From Polynucleobacter sp. HIN11 (lineage in GTDB: Bacteria; Pseudomonadota; Gammaproteobacteria; Burkholderiales; Burkholderiaceae), in the NCBI RefSeq assembly GCF_030297675.1, contig NZ_AP028142.1:1116001-1180000 (forward strand): a stretch of 64,000 nt of DNA. Reading direction: 5' to 3'. Positions 47,941 to 56,182 of this stretch are shown here, piece by piece. The stretch's first letter is position 1. The number at the start of each line of letters is the position of its first letter. The position numbers and the translations under genes were made by a program. The notes under the pieces were generated by a model. The model made no database searches and was not told the DNA's origin. It was given only the letters and a program-made list of their open reading frames with translations.

Positions 47941-48957
47941 TTAGTTCTTTGACTGGTCAACGAGTTTGTTCTTCGCAATCCAAGGCATCATGGCACGCAA
48001 CTTCGCACCCACAACTTCGATCTCATGATCAGCAGTCAAACGACGACGCGAAATCAAGGTTGGTGCGCCAGCCCGATTTTCAAGGATGAAGCTCTTGGCA
48101 TACTCACCCGTCTGAATGTCGTGCAAGGCCTTGCGCATTGCATTCTTGGTTTCCTCGGTCACAATCCGTGGACCAGTGACATACTCACCGTACTCTGCAT
48201 TATTTGAAATAGAGTAGTTCATGTTAGCGATACCGCCTTCATAAATGAGATCCACGATGAGCTTTAACTCGTGCAAGCACTCAAAATAGGCCATCTCAGG
48301 AGCATAACCGGCCTCCACCAAGGTCTCGTATCCGGCTTTGATTAACTCGACGGTGCCGCCACAGAGTACCGCTTGCTCTCCAAATAAATCGGTTTCGGTC
48401 TCTTCACGGAAATTGGTCTCGATCACACCCGCACGGCCACCGCCATTGGCAGTTGCGTACGATAGAGCTAAATCACGTGCAGAGCCCGACTTGTCTTGAT
48501 AAACCGCAATCAAATGGGGCACGCCACCGCCTTGAGTGTATGTGCTGCGCACAGTGTGGCCAGGAGCCTTAGGCGCAATCATGATCACGTCCAAATCCGC
48601 GCGAGGAATCACTTGACCGTAATGCACATTAAAGCCATGAGCAAACGCTAAAGCAGCGCCTTGCTTGATGTTGGGATGTACTTCGTTTTTATACACCTCG
48701 GCAATTTGCTCGTCAGGCAACAGCATCATCACAACGTCTGCGTCCTTCACTGCTTCAGCAACTTCTTTCACTTGCAAGCCCGCATTCGCTGCTTTTTTCC
48801 AGGATGCGCCGTCTTTACGTAAACCGACGGTGACTTTCACGCCGGAGTCGTTGAGGTTTTGTGCATGGGCATGGCCTTGCGAGCCATAACCAATGATGGT
48901 TACCTTTTTACCCTTGATCAGGGACAGATCGGCGTCCTTGTCATAAAAAACTTTCAT
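47941..48957 (-). CDS. ilvC: Ketol-acid reductoisomerase
   Basis: IlvC isomerises and reduces acetolactate or acetohydroxybutyrate using NADPH and Mg. The 338-residue class I enzyme has the Rossmann motif IIGYGSQGHAHAQNL, MIAPKAPGHTVR, and the metal ligands in DLFGEQAVLCGG (Asp, Glu) and YFECLHELK (Glu residues). The C-terminal knotted domain is complete. It follows ilvH by 35 bases. Confidence 0.98.
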   Translation of the reverse strand: MKVFYDKDADLSLIKGKKVTIIGYGSQGHAHAQNLNDSGVKVTVGLRKDGASWKKAANAGLQVKEVAEAVKDADVVMMLLPDEQIAEVYKNEVHPNIKQGAALAFAHGFNVHYGQVIPRADLDVIMIAPKAPGHTVRSTYTQGGGVPHLIAVYQDKSGSARDLALSYATANGGGRAGVIETNFREETETDLFGEQAVLCGGTVELIKAGYETLVEAGYAPEMAYFECLHELKLIVDLIYEGGIANMNYSISNNAEYGEYVTGPRIVTEETKNAMRKALHDIQTGEYAKSFILENRAGAPTLISRRRLTADHEIEVVGAKLRAMMPWIAKNKLVDQSKN

Positions 48958-48992
48958 ACGATTTCCTTAAATTAAATACAGAGTGATTAAAA

Positions 48993-49484
48993 CTAAACTT
49001 TCAGAATACGTTCGCCGCGCCCAATTCCCGAGCCGCCTGTGCGGACCGTCTCAAGAATCGATGCACGATCAATTGCACTAATGAAGGCATCCAACTTACT
49101 ACTTACGCCTGTGAGCTCAATCGTGTAACTTTTATCAGTCACATCAATAATGCGGCCTCGGAATATATCCGCAGTACGCTTTAACTCCTCGCGCTCTTTA
49201 CCAACGGCCCTCACCTTAATCATCATGAGCTCGCGTTCGATATGAGGACCCTCGGTTAAATCAAAGACCTTCACCACCTCGACCAAACGGTTGAGATGCT
49301 TGGTGATTTGCTCAATCACATCATCCGAACCAATCGTGACCAAGGTCATGCGCGACAAAGACGGGTCTTCAGTCGGCGCAACGCTCAATGTCTCAATGTT
49401 GTAACCGCGCGCTGAGAACAAACCAACGACGCGCGAGAGCGCTCCTGGCTCGTTCTCGAGCAAAACAGAAATAATGTGACGCAT
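48993..49484 (-). CDS. ilvH: Acetolactate synthase small regulatory subunit
   Basis: IlvH (also named ilvN) activates the catalytic subunit and confers valine feedback inhibition. The 163-residue protein has an N-terminal ACT domain (ISVLLENEPGALSRVVGLFSARGYNIETL) that binds valine, and a C-terminal domain (about 85-163) ending in RTGGSGIGRGERILKV. Its ATG overlaps the ilvI stop by one base (TAATG). Confidence 0.97.
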   Translation of the reverse strand: MRHIISVLLENEPGALSRVVGLFSARGYNIETLSVAPTEDPSLSRMTLVTIGSDDVIEQITKHLNRLVEVVKVFDLTEGPHIERELMMIKVRAVGKEREELKRTADIFRGRIIDVTDKSYTIELTGVSSKLDAFISAIDRASILETVRTGGSGIGRGERILKV

Positions 49485-51292
49485 TAGAGATCCTCGCTTC
49501 CAAGCAGCATCTCGCTAATACCCTTACCCGCTTGCACCATCGGCCAAACGTTTTCCTGTGGATCAATCTGGAAATCCATAAATACGGTGCGATCCTTCAA
49601 TTTGAGGGCCTCTTTGAGCGCTGGCTCCACATCGGCCTTGGTCTCAATCCGCATCCCCACATGGCCATAGGCTTCAGCCAACTTCACAAAATCGGGTAGT
49701 GAGTCCATGTATGAACTGGAATAGCGCTTGCTGTAGGTCAACTCTTGCCATTGACGCACCATGCCTAAATACCGATTGTTTAAGGAAACGATCTTAATCG
49801 GCGTGTTGTACTGAGTGAGCGTTGAAAGCTCCTGAATACACATCTGGATCGAACCCTCTCCGGTAATGGTGACGACCTCCTGATCAGGGAACGCCTTTTT
49901 AATTCCCATGGCATAGGGCAAACCAACGCCCATGGTGCCTAAACCACCCGAGTTAATCCAGCGACGCGGTTCATTAAACTTATAAAACTGGGCCGCCCAC
50001 ATCTGATGTTGGCCAACATCTGAACACACAAAGGCATCGCCCTTAGTCAACTCCCAAAGCTTCTCAACCACGTATTGAGGCTTCACGATTTGCGAGTCAC
50101 GATCGTATTTCAAGCAATCGCGCTTCTTCCATTCATTAATCTGATCCCACCACGCCTTCACCTTCGCTTGATTCTTGCGTGCTGGTGCCGCTCTTAATTG
50201 CGCGCTCATGTCGACCAAAATCTCTTTGAGATCACCGACAATCGGAACGTCCACCTTAACGCGCTTTGAAATCACCGATGGATCAATATCAATATGAACA
50301 ATCTTGCGTGGATGGCTAGCGAAGTGTGCTGGGTTTCCAATCACGCGATCATCAAAACGGGCGCCGATTGCAATCAACACATCGCAGTGCTGCATGGCCA
50401 TATTGGCTTCATAGGTGCCATGCATTCCAAGCATGCCCACAAACTGCTCATGCGTGCCCGGGAATCCACCCAAGCCCATGAGAGTATTGGTTACGGGATA
50501 GCCCAAGAGTTCGGCAAACTCTTTAAGCTCTTTGGCAGCTTCGGCCATGATGATCCCGCCACCCGTATAAATATAAGGCCGCTCAGCCTCTTGTAATAAA
50601 GAGACGGCTTTGCGGATTTGGCCGCTATGACCCTTGATCACCGGATTGTACGAACGCATGCTCAAACTATCGGGGTAAACAAAAGGTGCTTTAGTGGCCG
50701 AGATATCTTTTGGAATATCGACTAACACGGGGCCAGGACGACCAGTGCGTGCAATATGAAAAGCCTTTTTAAGTGTGATGGCAAGGTCATTAATGTCCTT
50801 GACCAAGAAATTGTGTTTGACGATGGGTCGTGTAATGCCCACGGTATCGGCCTCTTGAAAGGCATCCTCACCAATCGCGTAGGTTGGCACGTTACCGGTG
50901 ATGATGACCATCGGAATCGAATCGGTGTAAGCGGTCGCAATCCCAGTGACCGCATTCGTGACTCCTGGGCCGGAGGTAACCAATGCCACACCGACCTTAC
51001 CGGTGGCACGCGCATAGCCATCAGCTGCATGAACTGCCGCTTGTTCGTGACGAACCAAAATATGTTCAAACTTATCTTGTTTGAAGATCTCGTCGTAAAT
51101 AAAGAGAACCGCACCACCAGGATATCCCCATACGTACTCCACCCCCTCGGCATGCAAGGCATGCACCAACATCTCAGCACCAATCATTTCAGGGGCGGAT
51201 TGTTTTGTGGGGCTTGGGTTAGAGTCGGTTTGAGACCCGGTTGCGGCCTGACCACCTTTGGTGGCTAAGAATTCAGCATTACTCGTATTCAT
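49484..51292 (-). CDS. ilvI: Acetolactate synthase large catalytic subunit
   Basis: This thiamine-diphosphate enzyme (also named ilvB) makes acetolactate or acetohydroxybutyrate. The 602-residue protein has the catalytic Glu in LVRHEQAAVHAADGYAR, FAD-region blocks including GARFDDRVIG, and the ThDP motif ITGEGSIQMCIQEL ... SLNNRYLGM, where Glu replaces the usual Asp of GDG. A Ser/Thr/Pro-rich N-terminal extension of about 35 residues precedes the core. Of several in-frame starts the ATG at 51292 has AAGGA at the best distance; the one at 51298 is too close. A leader with a long inverted repeat lies upstream. Confidence 0.97.
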   Translation of the reverse strand: MNTSNAEFLATKGGQAATGSQTDSNPSPTKQSAPEMIGAEMLVHALHAEGVEYVWGYPGGAVLFIYDEIFKQDKFEHILVRHEQAAVHAADGYARATGKVGVALVTSGPGVTNAVTGIATAYTDSIPMVIITGNVPTYAIGEDAFQEADTVGITRPIVKHNFLVKDINDLAITLKKAFHIARTGRPGPVLVDIPKDISATKAPFVYPDSLSMRSYNPVIKGHSGQIRKAVSLLQEAERPYIYTGGGIIMAEAAKELKEFAELLGYPVTNTLMGLGGFPGTHEQFVGMLGMHGTYEANMAMQHCDVLIAIGARFDDRVIGNPAHFASHPRKIVHIDIDPSVISKRVKVDVPIVGDLKEILVDMSAQLRAAPARKNQAKVKAWWDQINEWKKRDCLKYDRDSQIVKPQYVVEKLWELTKGDAFVCSDVGQHQMWAAQFYKFNEPRRWINSGGLGTMGVGLPYAMGIKKAFPDQEVVTITGEGSIQMCIQELSTLTQYNTPIKIVSLNNRYLGMVRQWQELTYSKRYSSSYMDSLPDFVKLAEAYGHVGMRIETKADVEPALKEALKLKDRTVFMDFQIDPQENVWPMVQAGKGISEMLLGSEDL

Positions 51293-51345
51293 TGTCATTT
51301 TCCTTTGCAATTTTCGGCAAAAAATTGTTTAGGCTGTTCTGTCCC

Positions 51346-51432
51346 TTACTTATGGTCCGGGTTCGAACGGCACTGCCGCAAAGAAAAAAGACTGCCACTT
51401 CTTGGATGGTCTCTTTGCGGTAAGCTCTCCAT
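51346..51432 (-). CDS. Possible 28-codon leader reading frame upstream of ilvI
   Basis: An ATG at 51432 opens a frame of 28 codons (MESLPQRDHPRSGSL then FSLRQCRSNPDHK) ending in TAA 54 bases before ilvI. It spans the ilvI leader hairpin. It is not enriched in Leu, Ile or Val codons, so a standard attenuation role is unlikely. The ATG also overlaps a TACAAT that could be a -10 box, in which case it would lie upstream of the transcript start and not be translated. Confidence 0.2.
   Translation of the reverse strand: MESLPQRDHPRSGSLFSLRQCRSNPDHK
51376..51420 (-). promoter_or_regulatory. Long-range 9-bp hairpin in the ilvI leader
   Basis: CCGCAAAGA (51412-51420 on the minus strand) and TCTTTGCGG (51376-51384) are perfect complements separated by 27 bases, with further pairing possible inside (GAC with GTC). 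No T-run follows. Together with TACAAT at 51431-51436 as a likely -10, the transcript would begin just before the hairpin and have an untranslated leader of over 100 bases. A regulatory RNA element for the ilv operon is plausible but not identified. Confidence 0.45.
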
Positions 51433-51533
51433 TGTAAAGCAATAGCCTAGAATGAGCGAGTTTAGGCACTATTTTGGGTCGAAAACGAATAACGAAACCA
51501 CAAAAACACACTCATTAATCCGCAGTAATTCAC

Positions 51534-52103
51534 ATGGCTTCTGCCCAAGAACTCGACCAATTTCTGGCTGGCATTGAGAAAAAAGCCTTCAAACAGGCCG
51601 TCTATGCAGTTCGGGATGAGGCCGCTGCCCTTGATGTGGTGCAAGATGCCATGATTAGCTTGACTCAAAAATACGGCGATCGGCCGGCCGCAGAGCTGCC
51701 ACTGATTTTTACCCGAATTCTGCAAAATCGGATTCATGACTGGTTTCGTCGCCAAAAAGTGCGCTCCGCCCACGAGACCCCCTTCTCAGCATTGGGATCG
51801 GGTAATGATGGCGAGGAAGACTTTGATCCTTTGGAGCTTATTGAGATCCGGGATGGAGGTCCAATACCCCTAGATGCCAGTGCGGCATTAGCCAATCAAG
51901 AGTTATTGGCTATCCTTGAGGCAGAAATATCAAAATTGCCAAGTCGTCAACGAGAGGCCTTCCTCATGCGTTATTGGGATGAACTGAGTACTTCTGAAAC
52001 AGCCCTTGCCATGGGATGCAGCGAGGGCAGTGTAAAAACCCATTGCTCCCGAGCCGCCCACACCTTGGCAGCTGCATTGAGGGCCAGAGGAATTGTGTTG
52101 TGA
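51534..52103 (+). CDS. ECF-type RNA polymerase sigma factor
   Basis: The 189-residue protein has sigma region 2 (about 15-80: DEAAALDVVQDAMISLTQKY and RILQNRIHDWFRRQKV, the -10 binding and melting part) and region 4 (about 128-182: LPSRQREAFLMRYWDELSTS and CSEGSVKTHCSRAAHTLAAAL, a helix-turn-helix for the -35). The linker of about 45 residues is acidic. It is divergent from ilvI and its stop overlaps the next gene (TGATG). In betaproteobacteria this sigma gene usually heads a group with DUF3619, DUF3106 and RDD genes; its regulon is unknown to me. Confidence 0.88.
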   Translation: MASAQELDQFLAGIEKKAFKQAVYAVRDEAAALDVVQDAMISLTQKYGDRPAAELPLIFTRILQNRIHDWFRRQKVRSAHETPFSALGSGNDGEEDFDPLELIEIRDGGPIPLDASAALANQELLAILEAEISKLPSRQREAFLMRYWDELSTSETALAMGCSEGSVKTHCSRAAHTLAAALRARGIVL

Positions 52104-52567
52104 TGATGAACAAGAATAAACAAAATTTAGATCCAGTTGAGCAAGAGTTTGGAAAGCGGGTAACCCGTCTATTAAGCGCTCAATCAGAAAATCTCAGCAG
52201 CGATATCCAATCGCGCTTGCAAGATGCTCGTGCGACTGCGCTCAGTCGCGCCAAGCCTGAACCTGTATTTGTTGCACAACTCCAAACGACGCATCGTAGC
52301 TTTCGGACCTCATCTTGGAATAAACCCATATGGTCATTCACTGGTTGGCTCGTACCCATTACCGTCGTAGTTCTTGGCTTAATTGCCATCACCGAATGGC
52401 AAGAAGACTTGCGCATCAATGATATTGCCAATGTCGATATTGCCCTCCTAACCGATGACGTTCCACCCGATGCATTTGTTGATAACGGCTTTATGGCGTT
52501 CCTAAAACTAAAGACCCTCGCCAAACCAGAGACGGATGATAAAAAGTCCGACGACGAAAAAATTTAG
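52103..52567 (+). CDS. DUF3619 family single-pass membrane protein, possible anti-sigma
   Basis: This 154-residue protein has a cytoplasmic N-terminal part (about 1-75, helical, with FGKRVTRLLSAQ), one membrane helix (about 80-102, FTGWLVPITVVVLGLIAITEW) and a short, acidic C-terminal part presumably in the periplasm. The gene is translationally coupled to the sigma factor. This topology and coupling are those of transmembrane anti-sigma factors, but no zinc anti-sigma motif is visible, so the role is inference. The ATG at 52103 overlaps the sigma stop. Confidence 0.75.
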   Translation: MMNKNKQNLDPVEQEFGKRVTRLLSAQSENLSSDIQSRLQDARATALSRAKPEPVFVAQLQTTHRSFRTSSWNKPIWSFTGWLVPITVVVLGLIAITEWQEDLRINDIANVDIALLTDDVPPDAFVDNGFMAFLKLKTLAKPETDDKKSDDEKI

Positions 52568-52569
52568 CG

Positions 52570-53115
52570 ATGCAATTTCGACTTCTAGCACCAGCCCTTC
52601 TCACTCTCTTCATCGCACTGTCGAACTCTGGGGCTCATGCGCAGAATACTGGAGTAACCCAGCCCTCCCCGACAACTGTTGGCAAGAAAGTCGATAAGCT
52701 CGCCTGGAATCAATTAAACCCACTGCAGCAAACCGTACTTGCGCCATTGGAGAGTGATTGGGAAACCTTGAGCAATGACCGTAAAACAAAATGGTTACGG
52801 GTCGCGAATCGCTACCCCTATATGACCTCCCCCGAGCAAGAACGGCTCCAGGGACGAATGGCCGATTGGGCAAAGCTGCCCCAAAAAGATCGGCGTATCG
52901 CACGCGATAACTATCTGACGAGCCTACAAATCCCAGCGGAACAAAAAGCGGCTGCTTGGGAAGCTTATCAACAACTCTCCGAAGAAGAAAAGCAAAAGCT
53001 TGCTCAGCAAGAACTCAATAAAAGAAAATCAAGCGCAGCTACCGCACCTGCAATTCAGCCGCGCGCAGTCATCAATACCCCCTCAGGGCCCGCACCAAAC
53101 TCCACAATCAAATAA
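52570..53115 (+). CDS. DUF3106 family exported protein
   Basis: The 181-residue protein begins with a signal peptide (MQFRLLAPALLTLFIALSNS, cleavage near AHAQ). The mature part has a helical domain (about 45-150) rich in Trp, Gln, Glu and Lys, with repeated short modules such as LAPLESDWETLSNDRKTKW and MADWAKLPQKDRRIARDNY. A Pro/Ala-rich tail ends it. It is probably periplasmic. The function of DUF3106 is not known; it begins two bases after the DUF3619 gene. Confidence 0.8.
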   Translation: MQFRLLAPALLTLFIALSNSGAHAQNTGVTQPSPTTVGKKVDKLAWNQLNPLQQTVLAPLESDWETLSNDRKTKWLRVANRYPYMTSPEQERLQGRMADWAKLPQKDRRIARDNYLTSLQIPAEQKAAAWEAYQQLSEEEKQKLAQQELNKRKSSAATAPAIQPRAVINTPSGPAPNSTIK

Positions 53116-53124
53116 ACTCTGGGG

Positions 53125-53673
53125 ATGAACCCCGCAGAGCTCAATGCCTTACCGCCACCTCGATTTTGGCGACGCGTATTTTGTAATCTTTATGAACAAC
53201 TTCTACTGGTTGGAGTATTAGCGCTCACCTTTATGGTCCCCAATTTATTAATCGGGGTTCTATTTGGTATCGCGATCCCCAGTTGGCTCAGTTTTTTCTA
53301 CTTATATGGTGTGCTGGGGTTTTACTTTGTCTGGTACTGGCGACGCAACGGACAAACCTTAGCCATGCAAACCTGGCGCATCCAAATCGTCGCTGAGGAT
53401 GGCGGTCTGCTAGCCAAAAATCAGGCGCTGTGGCGCTACGTCTACGGCTCGCTGTGGATCGTACCCTGCCTCATCATCCACGCCATCTATCCGCTACGGG
53501 GTTGGCAAATCATTGGGCTCCTGTTTGCGGTTTCTCTTTTCCTTTGGCCGCTCAGTATGTATTTGGATCGCAAATATCGTCAAGGCATACCCGATCGCAT
53601 GGCACAAACGAAGTTAATTCAGTTGCCACCCAAATCAAAGGTTAAGGAGGCCGCCGCTCCAAAAGCGGACTAA
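53125..53673 (+). CDS. RDD family integral membrane protein
   Basis: The 182-residue protein has about four membrane helices (near 20-45, 50-70, 100-120 and 125-148) and the RDD-type start PPPRFWRRVFCNLYEQLLL, in which the Arg and the charged residue of the family are present in modified form. The loop RRNGQTLAMQTWRIQIVAEDGG is the other family hallmark. RDD proteins are thought to be transport-related; some act as ion antiporters. It is the fourth gene of the sigma module and overlaps the convergent permease gene by four bases. Confidence 0.82.
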   Translation: MNPAELNALPPPRFWRRVFCNLYEQLLLVGVLALTFMVPNLLIGVLFGIAIPSWLSFFYLYGVLGFYFVWYWRRNGQTLAMQTWRIQIVAEDGGLLAKNQALWRYVYGSLWIVPCLIIHAIYPLRGWQIIGLLFAVSLFLWPLSMYLDRKYRQGIPDRMAQTKLIQLPPKSKVKEAAAPKAD

Positions 53674-56177
53674 ACCTCGCGTAGACATTCCATCGTGCTC
53701 GCGGTCTGGATCTTTTGCTGTAAACGAAAACCAGCCAGCAAACTGACGCACACGCCCAAAACAATACCAAGTCCAATTGCTGTACCAAAGGAATAGAACT
53801 CAATTTCCAATAGGTAGCGGCCCAAGGCCCACGTAGTAGCGCTTGCTGCCAAGCCGCCTAATAGTCCCGATAGAAATCCAATGGTGGTGAGCTCAATGAC
53901 CACGAGCTGCGCCAAGGTTCGTTTTGATGCCCCCACTGCCTTAAGCAGAGCCGCATCCCGAAAACGATCGTCTTGCGTAGATCCAATTGCAGCAAAGAGC
54001 ACCAAAATAGCAGCACACAAGGTAAACACCAATAACAAACCCAATGCGCTCGCTAGACGATTTAAGACCTCCTGAATTTGACGAATCGAGTTCTCAATAT
54101 CAACAATCGTCAAATTAGGATAGGTCTGAGCTAACTTGAGATCCAAGTTCTCACGCTCTCTGGGTTGGTGATAGGAGGTAATCCAAGATTTAGGGAAATC
54201 ATCCAAGGCCGCAGGCGGAAAGATCACAAAGAAATTAACCTGCATGGATCCCCAATCGAGCTTGCGCATCGAGGTAATGGGTGCAGTAATTTTTTGGCCA
54301 GCGATATCAAAACTCATTTGATCGCCCATGCGCAGATTCAGGGTCTTCGCAATACCACTCTCAATCGAAATTTGTGGAGTTGCCGAATTGCCAAACCATT
54401 GACCAGAAACCAATTGATTGTCACTGGGTAATTGATTGGTATACGAGAGATTAAATTCTCGATCAACCAAGCGGCGTGCATTGTCGGTTTGATAGTTATC
54501 GGGCATGACCTCACGCTCATTGATATGCGTGAGTCGACCCCGAACCATCGGATATAGTTGCGCCTGCGCAATGCCACCGATATTTAACATGCGCTGCACG
54601 TCTGCCTTTTGATCATTTTGGATATTGATCAAAAATCGATTGGGGGCATTATCAGGGACATTAGCTTGCCAACTTTGCAATAGGTCTTGGCGTAACAAAA
54701 AGATCAGTAAGAGTGCCATGATGGCCAATGCCAAAGAGCTCACCTGAATCATGGCAAAAGCAGCGCGGCGCGATTGTGTACTAATCGCAAAGCGGGTCAC
54801 AAAGCCAATCCTCGCTAGATAGCGTGATTGGCTAAAGCGCTCGAGGCCCCACAGACCAAGCCAAGCGAGCCCGGCAAAGAGTAAGGCGCCAATCCCAAAT
54901 GAACCGGTTGCCCAAACGAGTAACTTCAGGTCGCGGGTTGCCCAAAAGACCAAAGCCAAGCAACTAATGAGTCCAAATAGCGCAATCGATTTGGCCGCTA
55001 ACGGTACTTTGCCAAACTCTCGACGCACTAGACGCAATGGAGAGATCTGACTTAAGGTCAAGATTGGTGGCCCAGCAAAGCCAAATAGGAGTAACAGAGC
55101 AAATGCAATGCTCCAGACCAACGGCCAAACCGATGGCAAAGGCAGACGAGTTTGAATAAGCCCCCCCAGGAGCTGCATTAAGGCTTCTTGAGCAAACCAA
55201 CCGATCAATCCGCCAAGAATGGTGGCTACCACGCCAATGAGGGTAAGAACAAGCAGTTGCTTGCGCAAAATCTGTCCCTGACTCGCGCCAAAGCATTTCC
55301 ATACCGCACAACTATCCGCTTGCTTGAGAACATAGCGTCTGGCTGCAAGTGCAATTGCCAAGGCGCAGATCAGTGCTGTCATTAAGGCTACTAGTGATAA
55401 AAAGCGCTCTGCTCGCTCCAAGGTCTTGCGCATCATCAGCTGAGCATTTTCCAAGGACTCAATCCGAATACCGCGCAGTTTTTCTTGCTCAATATGATTG
55501 AGAGCCCAATCTTGATAGTCCCGGATTTGACGATCTGTTCCAGAAACCAGTAGGCGATAGGTAACGCGACTTCCAAAACCAATCAGCCCAGTGCTTGCCA
55601 AATCATCAATACTGATCATTGCTCGAGGTGCAAAGTTCATAAAAGCTGCACCACGATCCAGTTCTCGCACTATCACCGCATCAATCCGAAATTGACGATC
55701 GCCGATGTTTAGTGAGTCACCTAACTTGGCACGCAGAGAAATCAACACAGCCGGGTCAACCCAAACCGTATTTTTAGGAGGCATCCCAGTGACCTCTTCA
55801 ATCGATCGCTCGTCGACCCTGCCATCAATGACTTGACGACTAATTTGCAACTGGCCCCGAAGAGGATAAAGAGCGCTCACCGCTTTTAATGAACTTAATT
55901 TACTTTCCCCGCCATGGCTCACCATGCTTGGGAATACGACTGTTTGGGCAATGTTGAGCTTTTTGGACCTTGCCTCCTCAATTAATGCAGGCGAGATCGG
56001 CTGATCCGCAGCAATTAATAGATCGGCAGCCAGCAGTGTACGGCCATCGATTTCAAAACTGCGTTGGAGCCGATCGGCCAAAAAGCTAACGCTAGAGAGC
56101 GCAGCTACTGAAAGCACGAGGGCCACAAAGAGCCAAAAGAGCTCTTTGGCGCGCAGCTCCTTAAAGAGCATCTGCAT
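53670..56177 (-). CDS. FtsX-like ABC transporter permease (YbbP-like), without adjacent ATPase
   Basis: The 835-residue protein has one N-terminal membrane helix, a large periplasmic domain (about 45-235), a block of helices at about 255-370, further helices at about 395-500, a second periplasmic domain (about 505-695) and three final helices with ALLKAVGASKRTLAQLVVIEL. Two FtsX domains in one chain is the YbbP/MacB-related type 7 architecture. Such permeases transmit force to the periplasm rather than moving substrate through the membrane. The usual YbbA-like ATPase gene is not next to it. Confidence 0.88.
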   Translation of the reverse strand: MQMLFKELRAKELFWLFVALVLSVAALSSVSFLADRLQRSFEIDGRTLLAADLLIAADQPISPALIEEARSKKLNIAQTVVFPSMVSHGGESKLSSLKAVSALYPLRGQLQISRQVIDGRVDERSIEEVTGMPPKNTVWVDPAVLISLRAKLGDSLNIGDRQFRIDAVIVRELDRGAAFMNFAPRAMISIDDLASTGLIGFGSRVTYRLLVSGTDRQIRDYQDWALNHIEQEKLRGIRIESLENAQLMMRKTLERAERFLSLVALMTALICALAIALAARRYVLKQADSCAVWKCFGASQGQILRKQLLVLTLIGVVATILGGLIGWFAQEALMQLLGGLIQTRLPLPSVWPLVWSIAFALLLLFGFAGPPILTLSQISPLRLVRREFGKVPLAAKSIALFGLISCLALVFWATRDLKLLVWATGSFGIGALLFAGLAWLGLWGLERFSQSRYLARIGFVTRFAISTQSRRAAFAMIQVSSLALAIMALLLIFLLRQDLLQSWQANVPDNAPNRFLINIQNDQKADVQRMLNIGGIAQAQLYPMVRGRLTHINEREVMPDNYQTDNARRLVDREFNLSYTNQLPSDNQLVSGQWFGNSATPQISIESGIAKTLNLRMGDQMSFDIAGQKITAPITSMRKLDWGSMQVNFFVIFPPAALDDFPKSWITSYHQPRERENLDLKLAQTYPNLTIVDIENSIRQIQEVLNRLASALGLLLVFTLCAAILVLFAAIGSTQDDRFRDAALLKAVGASKRTLAQLVVIELTTIGFLSGLLGGLAASATTWALGRYLLEIEFYSFGTAIGLGIVLGVCVSLLAGFRLQQKIQTASTMECLREV

Positions 56178-56182
56178 CTGTA

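Noticed and set aside
50756..51268. Open frame of 170 codons on the plus strand opposite ilvI
   Set aside because: It lies wholly antisense to the conserved acetolactate synthase N-terminal domain and its sequence looks like a codon-bias shadow.
51361..51368. GTTCGAAC in the ilvI leader, resembling a tRNA T-loop
   Set aside because: It is a plain palindrome; no acceptor, D or anticodon stems can be built around it, so there is no tRNA or tRNA fragment here.
53655..53669. CCGCT/AGCGG repeat at the RDD-permease junction as a terminator
   Set aside because: Only five pairs and no T-run on either strand.
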